From assembly GCF_001746295.1 (NCBI RefSeq), contig NZ_MJAH01000009.1, forward strand, positions 262,566 to 326,565: a stretch of 64,000 bases of DNA. Direction: 5' to 3'. Under the pieces are notes generated by a model. The model was not told where the DNA came from, ran no database searches, and worked only from the letters and a program-made list of their open reading frames with translations. This DNA is from Streptomyces sp. LUP47B. GTDB lineage: Bacteria; Actinomycetota; Actinomycetes; Streptomycetales; Streptomycetaceae. This document shows positions 25,727 through 33,908 of this stretch, in pieces. A program made the translations under genes and the position numbers. Numbering within the stretch: position 1 is the first letter of the stretch; each line of letters opens with the position of its first letter.

Positions 25727-26263
25727 GTGAGCAGCGGACGTCACGCGCTTCCCTCCCGGTGGGGGAGGCTGTACCGCGAGATCGCGAAGTTCGGCATGGT
25801 GGGGGCCTCGGGCTTCGTCGTCAATCTCGCGGTCTTCAACCTCGTCAGGACCGTCACGGACTGGCAGACCGTCCGGGCGAGCGTCCTGGCCACGGTCGTC
25901 GCCATTCTCAGCAACTATCTCGGGCTGCGGTACTTCGCGTACCGCAACCAGGAGCAGGCGGACCGCAACAGCCGCAGGAAGGAGCTGACCCTCTTCCTGT
26001 TCTTCAGCGCGATCGGCCTGGTCATAGAGAACTCGGTGCTCTACGTGACCACCTACGGGTTCGGCTGGGACGGCACGCTCGCCACCAACGTCAGCAAGTT
26101 CCTCGGCATCGGCGTGGCGACCCTGTTCCGCTTCTGGTCCTACCGCACCTGGGTCTTCAGGACGGCCGGGAGCCGGGAGACGGCCGGCAGCCTGCCGGAA
26201 CCCGTCGTGCCGTATCCCGAGCCCGTCCTGAGCGGCTCCAGCGGCTCCTGGGAGCGGACCTGA
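25727..26263 (+). CDS. GtrA-family membrane protein (lipid-linked sugar flippase candidate)
   Basis: 178 residues from a GTG nine bases after the DPM1-like gene. Four membrane helices are visible: FGMVGASGFVVNLAVFNLV; VRASVLATVVAILSNYLGLRYF; LTLFLFFSAIGLVIENSVLYV; and one near residue 120. RFWSYRTWVF ends the domain, as in GtrA (PF04138) proteins. A Pro/Ser-rich tail follows. GtrA proteins are thought to help translocate polyprenyl-phosphate sugars. It is the last gene of the operon, before a perfect terminator. Confidence 0.85.
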   Translation: MSSGRHALPSRWGRLYREIAKFGMVGASGFVVNLAVFNLVRTVTDWQTVRASVLATVVAILSNYLGLRYFAYRNQEQADRNSRRKELTLFLFFSAIGLVIENSVLYVTTYGFGWDGTLATNVSKFLGIGVATLFRFWSYRTWVFRTAGSRETAGSLPEPVVPYPEPVLSGSSGSWERT

Positions 26264-26270
26264 ACGAACC

Positions 26271-26300
26271 TGACCCGGCGCGCCTCGGCGCGCCGGGTCA
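26271..26300. terminator. Bidirectional terminator at the end of the polysaccharide operon
   Basis: Arms TGACCCGGCGCGCC and GGCGCGCCGGGTCA are perfectly complementary over 14 bp with two bases between them (13 bp with a four-base loop in practice). The right arm contains the stop codon of the convergent gene at 26298. Confidence 0.85.
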
Positions 26301-27188
26301 TTCGCTCGCAGCCGTGGACGCCTGAGCCTCGCCGCGGCGGTGGATCTGGCGGAAGGTGAACTCGGCCAGGTTGTCGCCGATGCCGAAGACCGCGGTGTCC
26401 TTCTCCGTGACGTTCTTGCCGCTGGCGAAGCCGGCGATGGTGAAGTACGCGTAGCGGCCGTAGGAGTTCGAGGTCGTGCGGCAGATCGCGGAGTTGCAGA
26501 AGGCCTTGACCGCTCCGCCGGACAGCGACTTGACGATGTCCTTCTTGGTGTTGACCTGGCTCTTCGCCTTCGCCGCCTGGGCCTCGGTGTCGAAGACGGC
26601 CACGCCGACCGTCACCGAGACGCCGTCCTTGGTGTAGCTGACCCGCATGAACTGGGTGCAGCTGTTGGCCTTCAGGACCTTTCCGAGGCTGGGCTGGACC
26701 GTGTCACCGGCGGCGCAGTTCTTCGTGTCGGCCGTCGTCCCCTTCTTGTACACGGTCGACCCCATGGTCAGCTGGGTGCCCGGGAAGAGGATCTGCGCGC
26801 TGAGCGGGGCCGTGTCCTTGGCCTTGCTGGCGATGAAGTCCTTCGGGTCCAGCGGCGGCGGGGCGCTGGTCGGCGCGAACGACGGCGTGGTCCCGGTCGC
26901 GCTCGGGATGTCGGCCGTCGCCGGCAGCGACGAGGTCGGCTTGTTCGCCTCGTCGTCGCCGTTCGCCGATACGACGGCCATGGCCACGGCGGTGCCTATC
27001 GCGACCGTGGCGACCGCGCCCCCGACGATGAAGAACAGCCGACGGCGCCTGTTGCGGATCTCGGACGCCTCGGCGAGCGCGGCCCAGTCCGGAGTCTGCT
27101 CGCCCCCGTCGCTGCCCCATGGCTGCTGCGACTGCGGTTTCCAGGGATCCCACTGGGACGGGGGTCCCCCCTGCTGCCCAAAGCTCAT
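26298..27188 (-). CDS. Membrane-anchored protein with Pro/Gln-rich cytosolic segment, function unknown
   Basis: 296 residues from the ATG at 27188 (another in-frame ATG lies nine bases upstream). The N-terminus is rich in Gln, Pro and Trp, followed by a basic stretch (RNRRRR) and one membrane helix (LFFIVGGAVATVAIGTAVAM, about 51-70). A Ser/Thr/Pro linker leads to an extracellular domain with four cysteines in two pairs that probably form disulfides (NCAAG...NSCTQ; FCNSAICR). It is convergent with the polysaccharide operon and divergent from rplM. No catalytic motif is recognised. Confidence 0.8.
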   Translation of the reverse strand: MSFGQQGGPPSQWDPWKPQSQQPWGSDGGEQTPDWAALAEASEIRNRRRRLFFIVGGAVATVAIGTAVAMAVVSANGDDEANKPTSSLPATADIPSATGTTPSFAPTSAPPPLDPKDFIASKAKDTAPLSAQILFPGTQLTMGSTVYKKGTTADTKNCAAGDTVQPSLGKVLKANSCTQFMRVSYTKDGVSVTVGVAVFDTEAQAAKAKSQVNTKKDIVKSLSGGAVKAFCNSAICRTTSNSYGRYAYFTIAGFASGKNVTEKDTAVFGIGDNLAEFTFRQIHRRGEAQASTAASE

Positions 27189-27527
27189 GGGGCGCATCTT
27201 AGACGGGGGACGGGAGGTGCTGGTGTGCCTCTCGCAGGGCTCCCGGGGACCATTCCGGCAGGGGTGTACATCTCGGTCCCCGAGGTGCTGTGATGCGTGC
27301 CGCGGCGGACTCGTTTTGACCCGTCCGGGGCTGCGCGGGTAACCTTGCGGTTTGTTATGCGTATCGGCTTGGTCGTTCTCACGCGAGAGGCCCTTACGTA
27401 GGTTCCCTGGAGCAGTTACCAGTGGGCGGCATACGGGCAGCGTCCCCGGCACTGTCGTCCCCAGCTGCACGATCGCTTCAGTGATGCCATGTGTCAGCAC
27501 CCATCCACTGAAGAAGAAGGCTGCGAA
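27189..27527 (+). promoter_or_regulatory. rplM upstream region with candidate housekeeping promoter
   Basis: In this 339-base divergent gap, TTGACC (27316-27321) and TAACCT (27340-27345) are spaced 18 bases apart, a good match to the Streptomyces vegetative (HrdB) promoter. The resulting leader of about 175 bases is long for a ribosomal gene and could carry an autoregulatory structure. I see no recognised L13 leader motif and no other gene here. Confidence 0.5.
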
Positions 27528-27971
27528 GTGCGTACGTACAGCCCCAAGCCCGGCGATGTGACTCGCCAGTGGCACGTCATTGACGCTCAGGACATCGTCC
27601 TGGGCCGTCTGGCTACCACCGCTGCGAACCTCCTCCGTGGCAAGCACAAGCCGACCTATGCCCCGCACATGGACATGGGCGACTTCGTCATCATCATCAA
27701 CGCCGACAAGGTTCACCTGTCCGGCAACAAGAAGACCCAGAAGCTGGCGTACCGCCACTCCGGCTACCCGGGTGGTCTGCGCTCCGTCCGCTACGACGAG
27801 CTGCTGGCGAAGAACCCCGAGAAGGCCGTCGAGAAGGCCATCAAGGGCATGATCCCCAAGAACTCCCTGGGCCGTCAGATGCTCACCAAGCTGAAGGTCT
27901 ACTCGGGCGACCAGCACCCGCACGCTGCACAGCAGCCGGTGCCGTTCGAGATCACCCAGGTCGCGCAGTAG
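27528..27971 (+). CDS. rplM: 50S ribosomal protein L13
   Basis: 147 residues, the typical Streptomyces L13 length. The GTG at 27528 gives the conserved MRTYSPKPGDVTRQWHVIDA start and follows a GAAGAAGG site; an in-frame ATG upstream would add 13 unconserved residues. The L13 motif KMIPKNSLGR-like GMIPKNSLGRQM is present near 110. L13 is an early 50S assembly protein. It pairs with rpsI as in nearly all bacteria. Confidence 0.98.
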   Translation: MRTYSPKPGDVTRQWHVIDAQDIVLGRLATTAANLLRGKHKPTYAPHMDMGDFVIIINADKVHLSGNKKTQKLAYRHSGYPGGLRSVRYDELLAKNPEKAVEKAIKGMIPKNSLGRQMLTKLKVYSGDQHPHAAQQPVPFEITQVAQ

Positions 27972-28013
27972 TTCCGGCCACCCCCTAAGACAGAAAAGAA
28001 TCTGAGGAGCATC

Positions 28014-28541
28014 GTGGCCGAGACCACTGTTGAGCAGCCGGTCGAAGAGACCGAGACCGAGCTCGTCGACATCGACAGCTACACCACCGAGTCCGAGGTC
28101 CCCGTCGAGGGTGAGTACACCTCGGAGTCGCTTGCCGGCCGCTTCGGCGACCCGCAGCCGGCCGCCGGCCTGGGCCGTCGCAAGAACGCCATCGCCCGCG
28201 TCCGGATCGTCCCGGGCACCGGCAAGTGGAAGATCAACGGTCGCACCCTTGAGGACTACTTCCCCAACAAGGTGCACCAGCAGGAAGTCAACGAGCCCTT
28301 CAAGGTGCTCGAGCTTGAGGGCCGCTACGACATCATCGCCCGCATCGCGGGTGGCGGCGTCTCCGGCCAGGCCGGTGCGCTCCGTCTCGGTGTCGCCCGC
28401 GCGCTGAACGAGGCCGACGTGGACAACAACCGCGGCGCCCTCAAGAAGGCCGGCTTCCTCCGTCGCGACGACCGTGCGGTCGAGCGCAAGAAGGCCGGTC
28501 TCAAGAAGGCCCGTAAGGCCCCGCAGTACAGCAAGCGTTAA
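28014..28541 (+). CDS. rpsI: 30S ribosomal protein S9
   Basis: 175 residues: an acidic N-terminal extension of about 45 residues (rich in Glu/Thr/Val, usual in actinobacteria), the S9 core from AGLGRRKNAIARVRI, and the C-terminal KKARKAPQYSKR tail that reaches the P-site tRNA. The GTG start follows TGAGGAGCATC. It is cotranscribed with rplM, 42 bases apart. Confidence 0.98.
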   Translation: MAETTVEQPVEETETELVDIDSYTTESEVPVEGEYTSESLAGRFGDPQPAAGLGRRKNAIARVRIVPGTGKWKINGRTLEDYFPNKVHQQEVNEPFKVLELEGRYDIIARIAGGGVSGQAGALRLGVARALNEADVDNNRGALKKAGFLRRDDRAVERKKAGLKKARKAPQYSKR

Positions 28542-28601
28542 TCTTCGCTGCCTGTTCTGCTTCGTACCTGCTCGTTCCTGCGAGTCAGCAGTACGTACGT
28601 T

Positions 28602-28635
28602 CGCCCCGGCGGCACGCCACAGTGCCGCCGGGGCG
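28602..28635 (+). terminator. Terminator of rplM-rpsI
   Basis: Perfect 14-bp arms CGCCCCGGCGGCAC and GTGCCGCCGGGGCG with a six-base loop, followed by TTCGTTTA, 60 bases after the rpsI stop. Confidence 0.85.
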
Positions 28636-28732
28636 TTCGTTTATCACTACCTTGGGCGTATAACGACACAAGACGCTCAAAGGCTCATGTGATCGGATGA
28701 TCTCCGTGACTGACGCTTCCTCAGGAGGACAA

Positions 28733-30091
28733 GTGGGACGACTCTTCGGCACGGACGGCGTGCGCGGTGTCGCCAACGCGGATCTGACGGCCGAGCTGGC
28801 GCTCGGTCTGTCGGTCGCGGCGGCGCATGTGCTGGCCGAGGCGGGCACGTTCCAGGGCCACCGGCCGACGGCCGTGGTCGGACGGGACCCGCGCGCGTCC
28901 GGGGAGTTCCTGGAGGCCGCCGTGGTCGCGGGCCTCGCGAGCGCCGGCGTGGACGTGCTGAGGGTCGGTGTGCTGCCCACCCCCGCGGTGGCGTATCTCA
29001 CGGGCGTGCTCGGCGCCGACCTCGGCGTCATGCTCTCCGCCAGCCACAACGCCATGCCCGACAACGGCATCAAGTTCCTCGCGCGCGGAGGGCACAAGCT
29101 CGATGACGAGCTGGAGGAGCGGATCGAGGCCGTCTACGAGGAGCACAAGGGCGGTGAGCCCTGGGAGCGGCCGACCGGCGGCGGTGTCGGCCGGGTCCGT
29201 GAGTACACCGAGGGCTTCGACAAGTACGTCGCCCATCTGATCGCCGTTCTGCCGAACCGGCTCGACGGGCTGAAGATCGTCCTCGACGAGGCGCACGGCG
29301 CTGCCTCCTGGGTGTCGCCGGAGGCGTTCTCGCGCGCCGGTGCCGAGGTGATCACCATCGGTGCCCAGCCCGACGGCCTCAACATCAACGACGGTTGCGG
29401 CTCCACGCATCTCGGACTGCTGAAGGCCGCCGTCGTCGAGCACGGCGCGGATTTCGGCGTCGCGCACGACGGGGACGCGGACCGGTGCCTCGCCGTCGAC
29501 CACACCGGTGAGGAGGTGGACGGCGACCAGATCATGGCCGTGCTCGCGCTCGCGATGAGGGATCGACAGGCGCTGCGGTCCGACACCGTCGTCGCGACGG
29601 TCATGTCGAACCTGGGGTTCAAACTGGCGCTGGAGCGCGAGGGGCTCCGGCTCGTCCAGACCGCCGTGGGGGACCGGTATGTGCTCGAGGAGATGAAGGA
29701 GCACGGGTACGCCCTCGGGGGAGAGCAGTCCGGGCACGTCATCATTCTGGATCACGCCACGACCGGGGACGGGACGCTGACCGGGCTGATGCTGGCGGCT
29801 CGCGTCGCGGAGAGCGGGCGATCGCTGAAGGAGCTGGCTTCCGTGATGGAGCGGCTGCCGCAGGTGCTGATCAATGTGCCCGACGTGGACCGGTCGAAGG
29901 TTTCGACGTCCGGGGAGCTGGCGGCGGCGGTGGCTGAGGCCGAGCGTGAACTGGGCGCCACCGGACGGGTGTTGTTGCGGCCGTCGGGGACCGAGCCGCT
30001 GGTGCGGGTGATGGTCGAGGCGGCGGACATCGATCAGGCTCGGACGGTTGCGGGGCGGCTTGCCGATGCGGTGAAGTCCGCGCTGGGGTGA
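28733..30091 (+). CDS. glmM: Phosphoglucosamine mutase
   Basis: 452 residues; converts glucosamine-6-phosphate to glucosamine-1-phosphate on the way to UDP-GlcNAc and peptidoglycan. Phospho-serine Ser104 lies in MLSASHNAMPDNG, the Mg loop is DGDADR and the phosphate-binding loop is RPSGTEPLVRVM. The GTG at 28733 follows AGGAGG and gives the conserved GRLFGTDGVRG start; earlier in-frame starts lack a binding site. GlmS lies 4 kb away on the same strand. The gene's 3' end is tandemly repeated past the stop. Confidence 0.97.
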   Translation: MGRLFGTDGVRGVANADLTAELALGLSVAAAHVLAEAGTFQGHRPTAVVGRDPRASGEFLEAAVVAGLASAGVDVLRVGVLPTPAVAYLTGVLGADLGVMLSASHNAMPDNGIKFLARGGHKLDDELEERIEAVYEEHKGGEPWERPTGGGVGRVREYTEGFDKYVAHLIAVLPNRLDGLKIVLDEAHGAASWVSPEAFSRAGAEVITIGAQPDGLNINDGCGSTHLGLLKAAVVEHGADFGVAHDGDADRCLAVDHTGEEVDGDQIMAVLALAMRDRQALRSDTVVATVMSNLGFKLALEREGLRLVQTAVGDRYVLEEMKEHGYALGGEQSGHVIILDHATTGDGTLTGLMLAARVAESGRSLKELASVMERLPQVLINVPDVDRSKVSTSGELAAAVAEAERELGATGRVLLRPSGTEPLVRVMVEAADIDQARTVAGRLADAVKSALG

Positions 30092-30156
30092 AGTCGGCGT
30101 TGGGGTGAAGTCGGCGTTGGGGTGAAGTCGGCGTTGGGGTGAAAGTCGGCGCTGGG
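30071..30156 (+). repeat. 17-bp tandem repeat (five units) overlapping the glmM stop
   Basis: Units start at 30071 (GTGAAGTCCGCGCTGGG), 30088, 30105 and 30122 (GTGAAGTCGGCGTTGGG, three identical) and 30139 (18 bases, one extra A). The first unit codes the last residues of GlmM and the stop lies in the second. The period is not a multiple of three, so the array does not extend the protein. It looks like slippage-generated amplification of the gene's 3' end. Confidence 0.92.
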
Positions 30157-30174
30157 GTGTTGTTCCCCGCGCTT

Positions 30175-31095
30175 TCAGGGGCGCTTTCGCCAGAACCACT
30201 TCTGGAAGAGCAGGGTGAGGGTGCCCGCCAGGACGATGCCCAGGAGGTTCAGCAGGAGCTGTTCTGTTGAACCCCAGGCCTGCTGGTACTCGTTGTAGCT
30301 GAAGGCGACCGCGGCGTTGGCGGCTGCCGGGACCGTGGTCACCGAGATGGCGACGCCCACCAGGGCACCCGACTTGGCCGAGGTCAGGGACAGCGTGCCC
30401 GCGCAGCCGGCGAGGACGGCCACGACGAAGGAGAACCAGTCGGGGCGGTAGATGAAGTTGGTGTTGGGGCGCAGGGCGTCCAACTGCTCGTCGCTGAACA
30501 GGCTCACGGAGTCCATGAAGTAGCTGAAGCCGACGGTGACGAGCATCGCCACCGCGAAGCCCACCAGGATGGCGTTCAGCGAGCGCAGCGCCAGGCGGGG
30601 ATGGCGCTGGACGATCGCCGTACTGAAGGCCGCCAGGGGGCCGAACTCCGGGCCCACCGCCATCGCGCCCACGATCAGGATCGCGTTGTCCAGCACGACA
30701 CCGCAGGCCGCGATCATCGTGGCCAGGGTGATGAACGCGAGATAGGTGACGGAGAGGGTCGACTCCTCGTGCGTCGCGTCCGTCAGTTGCTCCCACAGGA
30801 CCGCGTCCACACCTTCGCCGGGTGCGTCGTCCTCGGCCTTGTCGGCGCGCTCGGAGAGCGACAGGTCGATGTTTTCGACGGCGATGGAGCCTGTCTTGTC
30901 GAGATCCAACTTCCGCAGCTCACCGATGAGTTCGTCGCCCGCCTCGCGGGCCACGTCGCACGTCACGACGTCGCCGGCGGGGCTGCGGGCGGCGCCCGGC
31001 ATCACGACGAGGTGCGTGGCGCCGACCGTCTTCTCGATCAGGCGGACCACGTCGTCGGTCTTCTCGGCCGGGGTGATCAGGCGCAGGTGCAGCAT
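30175..31095 (-). CDS. DUF389 family integral membrane protein
   Basis: 306 residues. An N-terminal soluble ferredoxin-like part (about 1-100, MLHLRLITPAEKTDDVVRLI) is followed by the DUF389 membrane domain with about six helices. The conserved region DNAILIVGAMAVGPEFGPLAA lies near 136-156. Members occur widely in actinobacteria and their function is unknown; a transport role is often supposed. It lies downstream of coaA on the same strand, 26 bases from it. A short hairpin sits directly before the ATG. Confidence 0.9.
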   Translation of the reverse strand: MLHLRLITPAEKTDDVVRLIEKTVGATHLVVMPGAARSPAGDVVTCDVAREAGDELIGELRKLDLDKTGSIAVENIDLSLSERADKAEDDAPGEGVDAVLWEQLTDATHEESTLSVTYLAFITLATMIAACGVVLDNAILIVGAMAVGPEFGPLAAFSTAIVQRHPRLALRSLNAILVGFAVAMLVTVGFSYFMDSVSLFSDEQLDALRPNTNFIYRPDWFSFVVAVLAGCAGTLSLTSAKSGALVGVAISVTTVPAAANAAVAFSYNEYQQAWGSTEQLLLNLLGIVLAGTLTLLFQKWFWRKRP

Positions 31096-31096
31096 G

Positions 31097-31115
31097 GCGC
31101 CTATTTAACAGGCGC
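31097..31115 (-). promoter_or_regulatory. Hairpin between coaA and the DUF389 gene
   Basis: GCGCCT and AGGCGC pair around a seven-base AT-rich loop, directly before the ATG of the DUF389 gene. No Shine-Dalgarno sequence is visible for that gene, so the hairpin may influence its translation or mark partial termination after coaA. Confidence 0.35.
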
Positions 31116-31121
31116 GGGTTT

Positions 31122-32111
31122 CTAGAGCTTGCGGAGGCTGAGCTTGCGCACCTTGTGGTCCTGGCCCTTGCGGATGACGAGGGTGGCGCGGCCGCGGGTG
31201 GGGGCGATGTTCTCCACCAGGTTGGGCTTGTTGATGGTGCGCCAGAGGGTGCGGGCGTAGTCGACCGCCTCCTCCTCCGAGACCTGGGTGTACTTCCTGA
31301 AGTACGAGTCGGGGTTCTGGAAGGCGGTCCGGCGGAGCTTCTTGAACCGGCTGAGATACCAGCGCTCGATGTCCTCGGCGCTCGCGTCGACGTACACGCT
31401 GAAGTCGAAGTAGTCGGCGAGACCGACGCGGGTGCGGCCGTCCGTGCCGGGCAGAGCGGGCTGCAGGACGTTGAGGCCCTCGACGATCAGGATGTCGGGG
31501 CGGCGGACGGTGAGCCGCTGGTCCGGGACGATGTCGTAGATCAGGTGGGAGTAGACGGGGGCGGTGACCTCGTCCTTGCCCGCCTTGATGTCGGCGACGA
31601 AACGGGTCAGCGCCCGACGGTCGTACGACTCCGGGAAGCCCTTGCGCGACATGAGCCCGCGGGCTTCCAGCTCCCTGGTCGGCAGCAGGAAACCGTCGGT
31701 GGTCACCAGCTCCACACGCGGGTGCTCGGGCCAGCGGGAGAGCAGGGCCTGGAGGAGACGGGCGACGGTGGACTTCCCGACGGCGACCGAACCCGCGACC
31801 CCTATGACGAACGGGGTGCCCGATTGAGAGCCCTGTTCGCCCAGGAAGGTGTTCAGGGCGCCTCGGAGGCCGTCCGTGGCGCCGACGTAGAGGTTGAGGA
31901 GCCGGGAGAGCGGGAGGTAGATGTCCCGCACCTCGTCGAGGTCGATGACGTCACCGAGGCCGCGCAGCTTCTCGACCTCTTCGGCGTTCAGCGGGAGCGG
32001 CGTCTTCTCGCGCAGCGCGCTCCACTCGGCGCGGGTGAGGTCGACGTAAGGAGTCGCCTCCGGCTTGTGCCGGTGGGCGCTCCGGGGCATCGGGGAGACC
32101 GGAGAGATCAC
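31122..32111 (-). CDS. coaA: Type I pantothenate kinase
   Basis: 329 residues. It phosphorylates pantothenate, the first step of coenzyme A synthesis. The P-loop GVAGSVAVGKST spans 104-115; the CoaA/PRK-type region VTTDGFLLP follows, and RRPDILIVEGLNVLQP and DFSVYVDA are also present. The N-terminus (SPYVDLTRAEWSAL-like) fits bacterial type I enzymes. It is the upstream gene of a coaA-DUF389 pair. Streptomyces may also have a type III CoaX elsewhere. Confidence 0.96.
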   Translation of the reverse strand: MISPVSPMPRSAHRHKPEATPYVDLTRAEWSALREKTPLPLNAEEVEKLRGLGDVIDLDEVRDIYLPLSRLLNLYVGATDGLRGALNTFLGEQGSQSGTPFVIGVAGSVAVGKSTVARLLQALLSRWPEHPRVELVTTDGFLLPTRELEARGLMSRKGFPESYDRRALTRFVADIKAGKDEVTAPVYSHLIYDIVPDQRLTVRRPDILIVEGLNVLQPALPGTDGRTRVGLADYFDFSVYVDASAEDIERWYLSRFKKLRRTAFQNPDSYFRKYTQVSEEEAVDYARTLWRTINKPNLVENIAPTRGRATLVIRKGQDHKVRKLSLRKL

Positions 32112-32172
32112 AGTCCATTGTTAACGGAGTTTGAACGGGGTGGGGGGTGGGGTGGGTCACGTCGGGCCCGGT

Positions 32173-33120
32173 TCACGTGAAGTCCGCGTAGGCGAGGTGG
32201 GTCGCGCAGGCCCGGCAGCGGAAGAGGTACGCGGTGGGCTGGTCGTCCTTGTCGAGCGAACCGAGGAATTCCTCGACCTCGTCCGGCGGCCAGGTCCACT
32301 CGGCGCATCGGCGGCGGAGGTCGTCGACGGCGTCCGGGTACCTCTCGAGCTCCTTCGCCCCGGCGAGGCCGAGGAACTCGGCGCCGTCGCCGCAGTGCGT
32401 GAGCCAGGTCGGGGACTGCCAGGCGACGAACCCGGGGGTGCGCCTGAGGATGGCCGTCACGACGTCTTTCGGTACGTCCCCCTCGATGCCGTCGGTGAAG
32501 GTGGCGTCGTAGCGCTCGGCGGCCTTGCCGAAGGCGATGCAGTACGGGCAGATGCCGCTGTCCGGGGCGTCGGCGGCGTGGACGGGGCCGGTGTACACCC
32601 AGCCGCGTTCCTGTCCGCAGCACACGCAGGGGGCGTCGGAGGGGGTGACGGAGCCGGTGGCGACCGGGTTCGGGTGGTACGGGAATTGGGGAAGGGCGGG
32701 GCGTTGGCGGGGCTCCGGCTGCGGGGAGATCAGGAGCTGGATCGCGCTGCCGGTGAGAGCGGCGGGCGCCAGCACGATCGCTTCCGCGCGGAGGGTCTTC
32801 GGGAGGTGTCTCCGGTCGGCCTGGTTCGTGAGGATCACCGGGCACTCGAGGGGCAGGACGGCGGCACCGGTGCGGCGGGCGAGTTCCGCTACGCGGTCCA
32901 GGATCCGCCCGGGAGAGAAGCGGTTGAACGTGAGGCCGAGGGCGTCGCCGTAGACCTCGGATTCGCCGCCGTCCTCGGCTTCAAGGTCCCAGGAGTCCGG
33001 GAGGCCGGTGGGTGGCATGCCGCCGACGGTGACGGGGCCGAGGACGTCGCGTATCGCGGTCTCGTCCATGGGGGCGGGTTGTCCGCCGGCGAAGCGGCAG
33101 AGGTACAAGCTGTAACTCAC
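32173..33120 (-). CDS. CbrC (UPF0167) family protein with an extra N-terminal domain
   Basis: 315 residues from a GTG at 33120 after TAGGAGCC. Residues 1-165 form an unassigned alpha/beta-like domain. From about 165 the protein matches CbrC/UPF0167: FPYHPNPVATGSV, CVCCGQERGWVYTGPVHA, GICPYCIAFGKAAERYDATF and a final FRCRACATHLAYAD. The cysteine pairs suggest metal binding. E. coli CbrC is linked to colicin E2 tolerance, and the family is often found as a possible immunity protein. Together with the next gene it may be a remnant of a toxin-immunity locus. The fusion is unusual. Confidence 0.75.
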   Translation of the reverse strand: MSYSLYLCRFAGGQPAPMDETAIRDVLGPVTVGGMPPTGLPDSWDLEAEDGGESEVYGDALGLTFNRFSPGRILDRVAELARRTGAAVLPLECPVILTNQADRRHLPKTLRAEAIVLAPAALTGSAIQLLISPQPEPRQRPALPQFPYHPNPVATGSVTPSDAPCVCCGQERGWVYTGPVHAADAPDSGICPYCIAFGKAAERYDATFTDGIEGDVPKDVVTAILRRTPGFVAWQSPTWLTHCGDGAEFLGLAGAKELERYPDAVDDLRRRCAEWTWPPDEVEEFLGSLDKDDQPTAYLFRCRACATHLAYADFT

Positions 33121-33196
33121 TTGGCTCCTACGAATGGGGCAGGCTCCGCCGAAGCCGGTGACAGCTTGGATTCGGCGGGGCCTGTGCAGCGGCTGA

Positions 33197-33619
33197 TCAG
33201 AGCCGGAAGCCCTTTACCTGGATCATGCTCCCGTGCCCGTGCCGGTCCGGTTCCGCGACCTCGAATCCCGCCGAGGCCAAGAATTCCGACAGGGCGGCCC
33301 GCATGTGCCGGAGCACGCTGTTGTAGTGACGGACGACCGGAGGCGGGTCGGCGTAGTCGATTCCCTGCGCGAAGAGATCGAGGGCCGTCTCCCTCAGCTC
33401 CGCGTCCGTCGTCCAGTTCACATACACCCCGCCTTCGACGAACGGCGCGACATGCACACGTGCCCCAGGTTTCCTTTCCGCGCCGTCGTCGAGGTCGCCG
33501 CGGTGCACCGGGAGCCCGGTCCGGGCCAGTTCCCGGCACACCTCGTCAGCCAGCGCGTCACGCTCGGCGACGACTTCCGGGGAGGCCTTGGGGGGCAGGT
33601 CGAATTCGGGTTCAGTCAT
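33197..33619 (-). CDS. Small hypothetical protein, possible immunity-type
   Basis: 140 residues (MTEPEFDLPPKASPEVVAER at the start), soluble, acidic, no signal peptide or membrane segment. The central HVAPFVEGGVYVNWTTDAEL and the C-terminal SEFLASAGFEVAEPDRHG suggest a small alpha/beta fold. It lies upstream of the CbrC-like gene on the same strand, 76 bases apart, and downstream of a short coding remnant (33665-33748). The context resembles the immunity end of a polymorphic toxin locus, but I do not recognise the family. Confidence 0.65.
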   Translation of the reverse strand: MTEPEFDLPPKASPEVVAERDALADEVCRELARTGLPVHRGDLDDGAERKPGARVHVAPFVEGGVYVNWTTDAELRETALDLFAQGIDYADPPPVVRHYNSVLRHMRAALSEFLASAGFEVAEPDRHGHGSMIQVKGFRL

Positions 33620-33664
33620 GTGCCACTTGTTCCTCGGTTCGCTGGTCGTTCGTCGCGAGGCCTG

Positions 33665-33748
33665 TCAGGCGTCGTCCGCCGCCCGCCGGACGTACTGGTC
33701 GAGCAGTTCCCGCGCCGCGTCCGCGAAGTCGGGGCGGTACGGGTGTCG
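33665..33748 (-). pseudogene. C-terminal coding remnant upstream of the hypothetical gene
   Basis: Between two stops the minus strand reads RHPYRPDFADAARELLDQYV and then RRAADDA-stop, a plausible protein C-terminus with no start codon. It ends 45 bases before the 140-residue gene. It is probably the tail of a lost upstream gene in the same operon. Only 27 codons are visible, so confidence is low. Confidence 0.3.
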
Positions 33749-33908
33749 TCAAGCGCAGGTACTTTAGGCAGAGGTCCTGGGAGGGGGGCCGGCAAGGGCT
33801 TTCCGCTGCGCGGCGTGGCGAGTTGCTCGGTTCCGCCCCCGCCGCAATATCCGGAATCGGGCACGAAGTGCCGTGTTTCGACGCCTCATGGCCCCTAGGC
33901 TGCCGCGC

